Positions 56,384 through 64,000 of a stretch of DNA of 64,000 nt are shown piece by piece (positions within the stretch are counted from its first letter, which is position 1; the number at the start of each line of letters is the position of its first letter). The DNA is from Streptomyces sp. E2N166 (GTDB lineage: Bacteria > Actinomycetota > Actinomycetes > Streptomycetales > Streptomycetaceae). The notes beneath the pieces were generated by a model. That model was not told where the DNA came from, did no database searches, and saw only the letters and a list, made by a program, of their open reading frames with translations. The position numbers and the translations under genes were made by a program. Location: assembly GCF_003671715.1 (NCBI RefSeq), contig NZ_RAIF01000006.1:304285-368284 (forward strand), written 5' to 3'.

Positions 56384-58167
56384 CTACCTTCTCGCCAGGC
56401 CCGCCACAGCCGGGCGTACCGGCCACCGAGAGCCACCAACTCCTCGTGGGTGCCTTCCTCCACGACCCGCCCCGCGTCCAGCACGGCGATCCGGTCCGCC
56501 GCCATCGCCTGGGTCAGCCGGTGCGCCACGAACAGCGTGGTCCGGCCCGCGCAGGCGGCCAGCACGGCCCGTTCCAGCTCGGCGGCGCCCTCGCTGCCCG
56601 CCTCCGCGGTCGACTCGTCCAGCACCACCACCGGCGAGCGGCTCAACACCAGCCGCGCCAGGGCGACCTGGGCGACCTTGGTGACGTCCAGGCGCTCGCC
56701 GCCTTCGCCGACCGGGGTTCTCAGCCCGTCGGGCAGCGCGTCGACCCACGCTTCGGCGCCGACCGTGCGCAGGGCGTCCATGAGTTCGGCGTCGGTCGCC
56801 TCCGGTGCGGCCAGCCGCAGGTCGTCGGCGAGCGGCCCGGAGAACACGTGCGCCTCCTGCGTCAGGATGCTCACCAGGGCCCGGGCCCCCGCCTCGTCCA
56901 GTCCGGCCAGATCGGTCGGCCCCACGCGCACCGACCCGGCCCGCGGTGTCCCGATGCCCGCGATCAGCGCGGCCAGGGTCGTCTTGCCCGCGCCCGTCGC
57001 CCCCACCAGGGCGAGCGAACCGCCCGCCGGGATCGTCAGGTCGACGTCTCTGAGGACCGGCTCCTCGGTGCCGGGGTAGGCGTACGTCACCCCCTGAACC
57101 GTCACCGGGTACGGCACGGCGTCCGCCACGGCCACCGACGGGTCACCCACCAGCCGGTCCTCCGCGTCCTCACCCAGCACCCCGACCAGGCGGGTCAGAC
57201 TCGCGCCCGACTTCTGCGCCTCGTCGAAGGTGAACATGATGGCGCCCAGCGGGGTGAACAGCCGGTGGAACAGCAGCGGGGCCGCCGACACCTCGCCCAG
57301 GCTGGCGGCGTCGGCCTCCAGCAGGGCGTACCCCACCACGATGATCAGGGTCAGTCCGATGAACTCGGCGCGGTTCTCCCTGCCGACGAACCGGCCGAAG
57401 AAGCGGAACACCTCGATCCCGAGATCGCGCACTCTCCACGACTCGGCGGTGACCTTCTCCCGGAAGGCGCCCTCCAGTCGGTACGCCCGGACCGTGTCGA
57501 TCCCGTTCAGACCGCTGATCAGTGCCTGCGCGCGATCGGCCTGCGCCACCCGCTGCTTCCGGTAGAGCGGCGCGGACCTGGGAAGGTACCAGCGCAGGGC
57601 CAACGCGTACGCGGGCAACGCGCCGGCGCCCGCCAGACCGATCCGCCAGTCCAGCCCGAACATGCCCGCCGTGGCGATGACGACCAGGACCCCCGCGGAG
57701 AACACCGTGGGGACGGCCGTGCGGATGCCGTTGGAGATCACGGCGACGTCGTCACCGACCCTGGACAGCACGTCCCCTCGGCCGACCTGCTCGATCCGGG
57801 TGCTGGGCATCCCCAGTACCGCCCGGACGGCGCCTTCCCGCAGCCGCGCGAGGAGGTCGGCGCCCAGCCGCCCGATGAGGTACGTCGACACCGCGGTGGC
57901 CACCGCGCCGAGCAGGGCGGCTGCCACCATCAGGGCCCCGATCGTGACCAGGACCGATCGCGACGCGCCCTCGACCACGCCGTCGACCACTCGGCCGAGC
58001 AGAAGCACGGGGAGCACCTGGAGCGCCGCGCCGGCCACCGTGGTGAGCACGGTGGCCGCCGTGAGCCACGGCACCTCGCGGCAGTGCGCCCCGATCCATC
58101 GGCCGGCCTCGCGTCCGGTCGCCGTGCGCAGCGCGGCCGGGGCGACGCGCGTGTCGGTGCTGGTCAC
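56380..58167 (-). CDS. cchG: ABC exporter half-transporter with intact ATP site, CchG
   Basis: 595 residues from GTG 58167, two bases after the cchF stop. Six membrane helices (about 25-310, for example WLTAATVLTTVAGAALQVLP) precede the ABC domain. Walker A is LVGATGAGKTTLAALIAGIG (about 388), the Q-loop is ILTQEAHVFSG, Walker B is SPVVVLDESTAEAG (about 512) and the H-loop is LFVAHRLTQAM. The signature that should read LSGGQ is replaced by GERLDVTKVAQVALARLVL (about 490). This is complementary to CchI, with which it probably forms the coelichelin exporter, although the two genes are separated by the 11-kb NRPS gene. Confidence 0.92.
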   Translation of the reverse strand: MTSTDTRVAPAALRTATGREAGRWIGAHCREVPWLTAATVLTTVAGAALQVLPVLLLGRVVDGVVEGASRSVLVTIGALMVAAALLGAVATAVSTYLIGRLGADLLARLREGAVRAVLGMPSTRIEQVGRGDVLSRVGDDVAVISNGIRTAVPTVFSAGVLVVIATAGMFGLDWRIGLAGAGALPAYALALRWYLPRSAPLYRKQRVAQADRAQALISGLNGIDTVRAYRLEGAFREKVTAESWRVRDLGIEVFRFFGRFVGRENRAEFIGLTLIIVVGYALLEADAASLGEVSAAPLLFHRLFTPLGAIMFTFDEAQKSGASLTRLVGVLGEDAEDRLVGDPSVAVADAVPYPVTVQGVTYAYPGTEEPVLRDVDLTIPAGGSLALVGATGAGKTTLAALIAGIGTPRAGSVRVGPTDLAGLDEAGARALVSILTQEAHVFSGPLADDLRLAAPEATDAELMDALRTVGAEAWVDALPDGLRTPVGEGGERLDVTKVAQVALARLVLSRSPVVVLDESTAEAGSEGAAELERAVLAACAGRTTLFVAHRLTQAMAADRIAVLDAGRVVEEGTHEELVALGGRYARLWRAWREGS

Positions 58168-58169
58168 AC

Positions 58170-59228
58170 CTACCCGACCGACTTGACGAGTTCGTCGATG
58201 GCGTACGGCATGGACAGCAGGGTGCCCTGGGAGATGGCAGCGCCGACCGCCGGGCCCTCGCTGTCCAGGAGGTACGACACCTTGCCGTTCTTGACGGCGT
58301 CGAGGTTGGTGAAGAGCTCGAACTTCTTCAGCTTGTCCTGGTCCGCCTTGTCGTTGATGACGAAGATGCGGTCGACGTCGACCAGGTCGACACGCTCGGG
58401 GGAGAGCTTCGTGTAGAAGCTGCCGTCGGCGACCTTGTCGATCTCGGTCTGGTACTTGAAGCCGATGCCCGTCACCAGCCGTCCGCGCACGTCGGTGGAG
58501 GTGAACGGCGCCACCGAGTCCTCGTACCAGGACAGGGCGACGGCCGTCCGGTCGGCCAGCTCGGGGTGCGCCTCCTTGGCCGCGTCGAGCTGACCCTGGA
58601 TGTCCGCCACCTTCTTCTCGCCCTCCTCGGCCTTGCCGAGCGCCTTGGCGATGTGGAGGGCGTTGTCCTGCCACGGAGCGCTGAAGGGCTCCTTCTCGGC
58701 CTTGGTGCGGCCCACCGTCGGGGCGATCTTGGAGAGCTTGTCGTAGGCGGCCTGGTCGATCTCCGAGTAGACCGCGATGATCAGGTCCGGCCGCAGGGCG
58801 GCGATCTTCTCGAAGTTGGGGCCGGAGTCGCCGTTCTTCATGATGACCTCGGGCTCGGTGTCACCCCACTTGTCCTTCACCCACGGCCACTGGGTGTTGA
58901 TGTCGGGGCTCCGACCCGGCGGGTTCGGGTACTGGTCGACCATGCCGACCGGCTTGATGCCGAACGCCAGGATGGTCTGGTCGTCGGTGTAGCCGACGGA
59001 GACGACCCTCTTGGGGGCCTCGGTGACCTTCGTGGTGCCGAACGCGTGCTCCACGGTGACCGGGAAGGCGCCGGAGGCGGCGGCCGAGGTGTCGTTGCCC
59101 GCCTTGTCCGCCGAGTCGTTCGAGTCGGAACCGCAGCCCGCGAGGAGGCCGGCGCCGAGGGCGGCGGCGGACAGTACCGCCGCCAACCGCTGCCGGGACT
59201 TCATACGCGTCGTTCTGTGGAGGAGCAT
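58170..59228 (-). CDS. cchF: Ferric-siderophore-binding lipoprotein
   Basis: 352 residues. ATG 59228 is preferred because AAGGGA precedes it (59204 is an alternative). A lipoprotein signal ends in the lipobox LLAGC with Cys32. The mature protein is a PBP2 (FepB/FhuD-type) fold: APKRVVSVGYTDDQTILAFG, then KPVGMVDQYPNPPG, LRPDLIIAVYSEIDQAAYDK and LSPERVDLVDVDRIFVINDK. It is anchored to the outer face of the membrane and hands ferric coelichelin to the CchC/CchD permease. The iron box at 59296-59320 lies upstream, and cchG follows in the same transcription unit. Confidence 0.93.
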   Translation of the reverse strand: MLLHRTTRMKSRQRLAAVLSAAALGAGLLAGCGSDSNDSADKAGNDTSAAASGAFPVTVEHAFGTTKVTEAPKRVVSVGYTDDQTILAFGIKPVGMVDQYPNPPGRSPDINTQWPWVKDKWGDTEPEVIMKNGDSGPNFEKIAALRPDLIIAVYSEIDQAAYDKLSKIAPTVGRTKAEKEPFSAPWQDNALHIAKALGKAEEGEKKVADIQGQLDAAKEAHPELADRTAVALSWYEDSVAPFTSTDVRGRLVTGIGFKYQTEIDKVADGSFYTKLSPERVDLVDVDRIFVINDKADQDKLKKFELFTNLDAVKNGKVSYLLDSEGPAVGAAISQGTLLSMPYAIDELVKSVG

Positions 59229-59295
59229 CCGGAGATCCCTTGCTGTCGCACTGTCCACTGCGCCCCCGTCTAAGGGCAGCAAACCTTACCGCGCC

Positions 59296-59320
59296 CGAGT
59301 GAGGTTAGCCTACCCTCACT
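59296..59320 (-). promoter_or_regulatory. Iron box upstream of cchF
   Basis: A 25-base near-palindrome. Its central 19 bases, TGAGGTTAGCCTACCCTCA, match the iron-box consensus at 15 positions. The arms GAGTGAGG and CCTCACTC pair perfectly. It lies about 70 bases before the cchF start. Confidence 0.85.
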
Positions 59321-59321
59321 C

Positions 59322-60179
59322 CTACAACTCGGTTGCCTCACGGTCGAGTTCGACGTGGGCCCGGCCGATCGGGACGATGAGGGGGCGATCGCCCACCGGG
59401 TCGTCGATCACCTTGGCGCGCAGCCCGAACGCCTCGTGCAGCAGCTCGGCGGTTATCACGTCGCGCGGGTGTCCCTGCGCCAGGACCGCCCCCTCGCGCA
59501 TCACGACGAGGTTGTCGCTGTAGCGCGTGGCCAGATTGAGGTCGTGGAGCACCATGACCACCGTGCATCCCGACTCGTGCAGGTCGTCCACCAGGTCGAG
59601 CACGTCGATCGCGTGCGCCAGGTCCAGGTACGTGGTCGGCTCGTCCAGCAGCAGCAGGTCGGTGCCCTGGGCCAGGGTCATCGAGATCCAGACGCGCTGA
59701 CGCTGCCCGCCGGACAGCGAGTCGACCGGTCGGTCGGCGAGGTCGGACACCCCGGTCATGGCCAACGCGCGCTCCACTACGGCGGCGTCGTCCGACGACC
59801 ACTGCCGCAGCCAGCTCTGGTGCGGGTGGCGGCCCCTGGCGACCAGGTCGGACACCGTCAGCCCGTCGGGTGCCACCGGCGCCTGCGGCAGCAGGCCGAG
59901 CTTCTTCGCCACGTCCCTGGTCCTGAGCGTGACGATGTCCTCGCCGTCCAGCACGACCGTGCCCCTGGTCGGTTTGAGCAACCGCGAAAGGGTCCGCAAC
60001 AGGGTCGACTTCCCGCAGCCGTTGGGCCCGATGATCGTGGTGATCACCCCGGGCGGGATCGCCACGTCGAGTTCGTCGATGACGGTCCGGGCACCGTAGC
60101 CGACCGAGACGCCCCTGGCTGCCAGCCGTGAGACGCCGTCGACTCCGGACTTGGCCGCGGTGATGGACTGAACGACCAC
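59322..60179 (-). CDS. cchE: Ferric-siderophore ABC importer ATPase
   Basis: 285 residues from GTG 60179 behind AGGGGG. Walker A is IIGPNGCGKSTLLRTLSRLL, the signature is [20 protein letters not shown], Walker B is LLLLDEPTTYLDLAHAIDVL and the H-loop is VMVLHDLNLATRYSDNLVVM. All are intact. EPTTYLDLAHQ-type Walker B and H-D-L-N-x-A are diagnostic of the FepC/FhuC family of iron-chelate importers. It energises CchC/CchD. It is preceded by its own iron box in the 38-base space after cchD. Confidence 0.95.
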   Translation of the reverse strand: MVVQSITAAKSGVDGVSRLAARGVSVGYGARTVIDELDVAIPPGVITTIIGPNGCGKSTLLRTLSRLLKPTRGTVVLDGEDIVTLRTRDVAKKLGLLPQAPVAPDGLTVSDLVARGRHPHQSWLRQWSSDDAAVVERALAMTGVSDLADRPVDSLSGGQRQRVWISMTLAQGTDLLLLDEPTTYLDLAHAIDVLDLVDDLHESGCTVVMVLHDLNLATRYSDNLVVMREGAVLAQGHPRDVITAELLHEAFGLRAKVIDDPVGDRPLIVPIGRAHVELDREATEL

Positions 60180-60187
60180 AAGGCCCC

Positions 60188-60206
60188 CTTGTTTAGGCTC
60201 GCCTTA
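60188..60206 (-). promoter_or_regulatory. Iron box upstream of cchE
   Basis: Core TTAGGCTCGCCTTA within the short cchD-cchE gap; 13 of 19 positions match the consensus. It overlaps the ribosome-site region of cchE, so repressor binding would block transcription initiated here. Confidence 0.65.
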
Positions 60207-60217
60207 CTTTGTACCAG

Positions 60218-61300
60218 CTATCCGCGGTTCGCCCGCACCAGCAGATAGACGAGGAAGGGGCCGCCGATCGCCGCGGTGACCACGCCGACCGGGAGGGAGA
60301 CCGGCAGTGCCGTCCGCGCGAGCAGGTCCGAGCCGATCAACAGCAGCGCGCCCACCATGCCGGAGGCCACCAACGGCGGTGTGGGGCACCTCGCCAGACG
60401 CATCGCCACCTGCGGCGCCACCAGCGCGACGAACGGGACCGGACCCGCCGCGCTCACCGCCACGCCGGCCAGCAGCACCGCGCACAGCAGCAGGACCGCC
60501 CGCACCATCGAGTACCGGACCCCCAGGCCCGCGGCGACCTCGTCGCCGAAGTGCATGGGCTTGAACTGGAACGCGACACAGGACACGACGACCAGGAGGA
60601 CGAGCGTCCCCCACAGCGCCACCCAGACCTCGTTCCATCCCCGGTTGTCCAGCGACCCGACCAGCCACGCCTGGGCCCGGGCCACGTCCCTGATGTCGGC
60701 CGTGACCAGGAGCCAGGTCGTGATCGCCTGCATCACGGCGCTCACCGAGATGCCGATGAGGATGAGCCGGAAGCCGTCGATCCCGCGCCGCCACGCCAGG
60801 AAGTACACCAGCAGGCCGGTGCCGAGACCGCCCGCGAGCGCCGCCGCGGACAGGCCCACGGCACTGACGATCGCGGCGGCGGTGCCGCCCGAGACGGTCA
60901 CCAGGAACACGGCGACGGCGCTCGCGCCGCTGGTGATGCCCAGAATGTCCGGGCTGGCCAGCGGGTTGCGCGCGATGGACTGCGTGAGCGCGCCGGACAC
61001 CCCCAGCGCGATCCCCACGACGAGGCCGGCGAGGGCCCGCGGCATCCGCAGATCCATGATCACGAACTCGTCGACCTGCTCACCCCGGCCGAAGATCGTG
61101 GCGACCACCCGGGGCAGGCCGATCGGGAAGTCCCCGACACCGATGGACAGGCAGAACACCAGGAAGGCCGCCGCCGCCAGCAGCAGCGTGACGCACGCGG
61201 TCCAGGGCCGCCATACGAACGACATACGTCCGAGCCGCACGCCGGGCGTCAGGGATGGCCGCACACCGGCCTCGTTCACCTTCACGTCCGCCCCGTTCAC
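60218..61300 (-). CDS. cchD: Ferric-siderophore ABC importer permease (FecCD type)
   Basis: 360 residues from GTG 61300, overlapping the cchC stop in GTGA. It shows the BtuC/FecCD pattern: LRMPRALAGLVVGIALGVSG, then ALTQSIARNPLASPDILGIT (the family's Q-x-x-x-x-N-P-L-A-x-P motif) and VAAGLGVRYSMVRA. About ten membrane helices are predicted. GPVPFVALVAPQVAMRLA is the coupling segment to the ATPase (G-x-V-x-F-V). It pairs with CchC to form the channel. Confidence 0.93.
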   Translation of the reverse strand: MNGADVKVNEAGVRPSLTPGVRLGRMSFVWRPWTACVTLLLAAAAFLVFCLSIGVGDFPIGLPRVVATIFGRGEQVDEFVIMDLRMPRALAGLVVGIALGVSGALTQSIARNPLASPDILGITSGASAVAVFLVTVSGGTAAAIVSAVGLSAAALAGGLGTGLLVYFLAWRRGIDGFRLILIGISVSAVMQAITTWLLVTADIRDVARAQAWLVGSLDNRGWNEVWVALWGTLVLLVVVSCVAFQFKPMHFGDEVAAGLGVRYSMVRAVLLLCAVLLAGVAVSAAGPVPFVALVAPQVAMRLARCPTPPLVASGMVGALLLIGSDLLARTALPVSLPVGVVTAAIGGPFLVYLLVRANRG

Positions 61301-62355
61301 GTGTTCTTGAACTTTCCGCGCCACACCAGAGCCGCGAAGAACGGGGCGCCGAGGAGAGCGACGAGGACACCCGCGTCCAGTTCCCCCGGCCGCACCACCA
61401 GGCGCCCCACGATGTCGCAGACCAGCAGCACGACGGCTCCCAGCAGTCCCGCGTACGGCACCAGCCAGCGATAGTCCGGCCCGGTCAGATACCTGGCCAC
61501 GTGCGCCACCATGAGGCCGATGAACGCGATGGGGCCGCACGCGGCCGTCGCCGCGCCCGCCAGCAGGGTGATGGCCACGATGCCGACGGTCCGGCTCAGC
61601 GCGATGTTCACGCCCAGCCCTCGCGCCACGTCGTCACCGAGGTTGAGCAGGTTGATGGCGGGCAGCGTGGTCAGCGCCAGCACCAGCCCGACCGCGATGA
61701 ACCCGGTCACCGGCCAGATGACGTCGAACCCGACACCGGCCACCGAGCCCGCGTTCCAGAACCGCAGCGCGTTCAGCGAGGCCTTGTCGGTCAGCGCGAC
61801 CGCCGTGGTCATCGCCGCGAGGAACACGGTGACGCCCTGCCCGGCCAGTGCGAGCGTCAACGGGTTGCCCGCGCCCCGGCCGATGCTCGACAGCCCGAAC
61901 ACGACGACACCCGCGACCGCCGCGCCCAGGAAGGCGAACCAGACGTACTGGAACGGGTCGGTGAACCCGAACAGGGCGATCCCCGACACCACGGCGAACG
62001 AGGCGCCGGAGTTCACCCCCAGCAGGCCCGTGTCGGCGATTGGATTTCGCGTGTACCCCTGGATCAGCGCCCCGCCGATCCCCAGGGCGATGCCCGCGAC
62101 GACCGCCAGCACCGTGCGGGGCACCCGCACGGTCCGCACGATGAGCCTGATCTCGGTGAGCCGCTGATCGGAGTCGGCCGCCGCGAACAGCCCGTGCCAC
62201 ACCTCGGCGGGACTCAACGCGCGCGCGCCCACGGCCAGCGAGGCCGCCGCCGCGACCGCGAGTATCACCGCGAGTGCGCCCAAACCCACAACCCGCCTTC
62301 GGCGGACCTCTGTTGTGCCCCTGAGCAGGGGGCGCTCAACCGCAGTCGTGGTCAT
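61297..62355 (-). CDS. cchC: Ferric-siderophore ABC importer permease (FecCD type)
   Basis: 352 residues if ATG 62355 is used; a GTG at 62367 that overlaps the cchB stop would add four. Family motifs are VRVPRTVLAVVAGIALGIGG, then ALIQGYTRNPIADTGLLGVN and LGDDVARGLGVNIALSRTVG. The coupling segment is ACGPIAFIGLMVAHVARYLT. It is similar to but clearly distinct from CchD, as expected for a heterodimeric permease. Translation is coupled to cchD by a GTGA overlap and probably to cchB. Confidence 0.92.
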   Translation of the reverse strand: MTTTAVERPLLRGTTEVRRRRVVGLGALAVILAVAAAASLAVGARALSPAEVWHGLFAAADSDQRLTEIRLIVRTVRVPRTVLAVVAGIALGIGGALIQGYTRNPIADTGLLGVNSGASFAVVSGIALFGFTDPFQYVWFAFLGAAVAGVVVFGLSSIGRGAGNPLTLALAGQGVTVFLAAMTTAVALTDKASLNALRFWNAGSVAGVGFDVIWPVTGFIAVGLVLALTTLPAINLLNLGDDVARGLGVNIALSRTVGIVAITLLAGAATAACGPIAFIGLMVAHVARYLTGPDYRWLVPYAGLLGAVVLLVCDIVGRLVVRPGELDAGVLVALLGAPFFAALVWRGKFKNT

Positions 62356-62366
62356 GGCGACGTACA

Positions 62367-63722
62367 CTAGCGGGCGGTGGTGCCGGTTCCGTCGGCGACC
62401 GTTCGAGCCTCGTCGGAAGCGGACTTGAGGCCCCGGGCGAGGAGTGATTCCAGGATCTCCCCGACCCTGATGGCGGTGTTGGACAGCAGGGACGACGTGA
62501 TGCCGTGGGTGTGCTCCGTGCCGCCCTGCAGATAGATGCCGCAGCGCAGGTCGGGCTCGGTCGCGACGCGGTAGTCACGCTCGACCCGGACGAGACCCTC
62601 GTCGTCCCGGAGGCAGCGGTCCGCGACCTCGCCGAGCAGGCCGAGCGGGTCGGCCGGGCTGTAGCCGGTGGCGAGGACCACGACGTCCGCGTCCAGGAGG
62701 GTCTCCTCGCCGGTGACGAGGGATGTGACGGTGGCCCTGACCCTGTCGGGCGTCTCCTTGACCTCGGTGAGCCGGGACACGTTGAGGAAGCGCAGCCGCT
62801 CGGTACCGAGGACCTTCTCCCGGTACATCTGCCGGTACAGGTCGTCGATCAGGTCGATGTCCACCACTGAGTAGTTGGTGTTGCCGTGGTAGTCCATCAG
62901 CCGGCGCTTGACGCCGCCGGGCGCGGCGAAGTACTCGTCCACCGCCGCTGGGTCGAAGATCCGGTTGGCGAACGCGCTGTCGTCGGCGGGGCTGTAGCCG
63001 TAGCGGGTGAAGACCGCGCAGACCTCGGCCTCGGGGAAGCGGCGGTGCAGGTAGGCGACGTTCTCGGCGGCGCTCTGTCCCGCGCCGACCACGACGAACC
63101 GGGAGGGTGAGGTGCCCTCCAACCCGTCGACCTTCGCCAGTAGTTCGGAGTTGTGCCAGACGCGGTCGCCGCGCTCCACGCCGTCCGGCACGAGGGGACG
63201 CAGCCCGGTTCCGATGACGAGGTTGCGCGCCCGGTGGACCTCGAGCCCCTCCCCCGAACGGACCGTCACCTCCAGGTGCTCCACGGATCCGTCACGGACG
63301 ACGGGCGCGACGCCGACGACCTCGTGACCGTAGGAGGCCATGTCGTCGACCTTGGCCGCGGCCCACTCGAAGTAGTCGTGGAACTCCACCCGCAGCGGGA
63401 AGAGGTTCTTGTGGTTGATGAAGTCGATCAGCCGTCCCTTGCTCTGCAGGTAGCAGAGGAAGCTGAACTCGCTGGCCGGGTTCCGGAGTGTCACCAGGTC
63501 CTTGAGGAAGGACACCTGCATGGTCGCGTCGTCGATCAGCATGCCGCGGTGCCAGCCGAAGCGCGGCTGCTGCTCGAAGAAGCGAGCGGTGATCGCCTCC
63601 GGCCGGCCGGCCCGTGCGTTGTGCTCGCCGATCGCGATCGCCATGGCGACGTTGGACGGTCCGAAACCGACACCAATGAGGTCGTGGACCAGTGTTGCGT
63701 CATCAGGAAGAACCTGTGACAT
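62367..63722 (-). CDS. cchB: L-ornithine N5-monooxygenase
   Basis: 451 residues from ATG 63722, preceded by GGGAG. The FAD motif is DLIGVGFGPSNVAMAIAIGE. The substrate/FAD region has MQVSFLKDLVTLRNPASEFS. The NADPH motif is RFVVVGAGQSAAENVAYLHR. The late DATGY-type motif is DADVVVLATGYSPADPLGLL. Length and order match SidA/PvdA-type N-hydroxylating enzymes. It makes N5-hydroxyornithine, used directly by module 3 and, after formylation by CchA, by module 1 of CchH. The iron box at 63808-63826 controls the cchBCD unit. Confidence 0.95.
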   Translation of the reverse strand: MSQVLPDDATLVHDLIGVGFGPSNVAMAIAIGEHNARAGRPEAITARFFEQQPRFGWHRGMLIDDATMQVSFLKDLVTLRNPASEFSFLCYLQSKGRLIDFINHKNLFPLRVEFHDYFEWAAAKVDDMASYGHEVVGVAPVVRDGSVEHLEVTVRSGEGLEVHRARNLVIGTGLRPLVPDGVERGDRVWHNSELLAKVDGLEGTSPSRFVVVGAGQSAAENVAYLHRRFPEAEVCAVFTRYGYSPADDSAFANRIFDPAAVDEYFAAPGGVKRRLMDYHGNTNYSVVDIDLIDDLYRQMYREKVLGTERLRFLNVSRLTEVKETPDRVRATVTSLVTGEETLLDADVVVLATGYSPADPLGLLGEVADRCLRDDEGLVRVERDYRVATEPDLRCGIYLQGGTEHTHGITSSLLSNTAIRVGEILESLLARGLKSASDEARTVADGTGTTAR

Positions 63723-63807
63723 GTCACTCCCATCGTGCGGGTCAGTCACCTGTCGGGCGTGGGGAATTGCCGAAATGGGACATGCCGACGGAGCGACCGC
63801 CGGAAAC

Positions 63808-63826
63808 TTAGGTGAGCCTAAGCTAA
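63808..63826. promoter_or_regulatory. Iron box between divergent cchB and cchA
   Basis: TTAGGTGAGCCTAAGCTAA matches the 19-base consensus at 16 positions, among the best in the locus after the cchK/cchJ box. It lies 86 bases before cchB and 133 bases before cchA. Confidence 0.85.
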
Positions 63827-63902
63827 TGCCGTGCGGCTGTCGATAGGGCGGTCCCGAGCAGGAGTTCCGTCAACTGGCTTACCGCGCGCAGCCGTTGCGG
63901 AC

Positions 63903-63921
63903 CAAGGTAAGGCTTGCTTTA
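63903..63921. promoter_or_regulatory. Weak second iron box near cchA
   Basis: A window with core AGGTAAGGCT and TTTA at its end matches the consensus at about 12 of 19 positions. It is closer to the cchA start and may add to its control. On its own it would be unconvincing. Confidence 0.4.
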
Positions 63922-63958
63922 CTTGCCCGGGCCATCCCCTGCCTCAAGGAGGAACCCC

Positions 63959-64000
63959 ATGCGGGTCGTCATGTTCGGTTACCAGACCTGGGGGCACCGC
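63959..64000 (+). CDS. cchA: N5-hydroxyornithine formyltransferase, start only (partial)
   Basis: ATG 63959 follows AAGGAGGAAC. The 14 visible residues, MRVVMFGYQTWGHR, match the start of CchA (SCO0499), a methionyl-tRNA formyltransferase-like enzyme that formylates N5-hydroxyornithine with N10-formyl-tetrahydrofolate. The rest lies beyond the window. The call relies on this short start, the divergent position and cluster context. Confidence 0.85.
   Translation, partial: MRVVMFGYQTWGHR

Overview
The window reads as a high-GC Streptomyces chromosome. GTG starts are frequent, coding regions have strong third-position GC, start/stop codons often overlap (ATGA, GTGA), and the gene families are typical of the genus: a SigB-like sigma factor with anti-sigma kinase and antagonist, a GPP34-type protein, and an iron-box-controlled siderophore cluster. 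The left two thirds looks like a chromosome-arm region: small conserved genes mixed with many decayed gene remnants. The right third (about 42.1-64 kb) is one coherent gene set.

Layout. 0-5 kb: the end of an AraC regulator, a secreted M15 D,D-carboxypeptidase, a two-part AsnC/Lrp regulator, remnants of an M20 amidohydrolase and a flavin monooxygenase, an SRPBCC protein and a GPP34 protein. 5-8.7 kb: two tandem paralogous membrane-anchored proteins with a coupled mini-ORF, an EF-hand protein, remnants of a sugar operon (acetyltransferase, LacI regulator, sugar MFS) and a membrane protein. 8.8-13.1 kb: methyltransferase, Zn alcohol dehydrogenase, aldehyde dehydrogenase and an MfnB-like furan-phosphate synthase on one strand, a plausible small furan-metabolite pathway. 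13.4-17.2 kb: small membrane and hypothetical proteins and two GNAT acetyltransferases. 17.6-23.8 kb: an IclR regulator and a general-stress partner-switching set (two STAS antagonists, RsbW-type kinase, SigB-like sigma factor, PAS-PP2C phosphatase, and a broken RsbQ-like hydrolase). 24-29.7 kb: F420/FMN split-barrel protein, class C serine hydrolase, and a flavin monooxygenase plus MFS exporter pair. 29.9-39 kb: an ABC exporter (FtsX permease and ATPase), a NarL-type two-component system, a fatty acid desaturase, and a hydrolase/acyltransferase pair; the exporter and the hydrolase operon share a nearly identical promoter-region element. 39.1-42.1 kb: GNAT, TetR and truncated amidase/amidohydrolase genes.

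42.1-64 kb is a coelichelin-type siderophore locus in the gene order known from S. coelicolor (cchK to cchA, with cchA cut by the window end). CchB and CchA make the N5-hydroxy- and N5-formyl-N5-hydroxy-ornithine building blocks. The trimodular NRPS CchH, aided by the MbtH-like CchK, joins residues whose adenylation codes, read directly from the sequence, are DINYWGGIGK (formyl-hydroxyornithine), DFWNIGMVHK (threonine) and DMENLGLINK (hydroxyornithine). CchG and CchI are ABC exporter half-transporters with complementary degenerate ATP sites. CchF, CchE, CchD and CchC re-import the ferric complex, and CchJ is a Fes-type esterase/hydrolase. Iron boxes of the DmdR/IdeR type precede nearly every transcription unit, so the whole locus should be induced by iron limitation.
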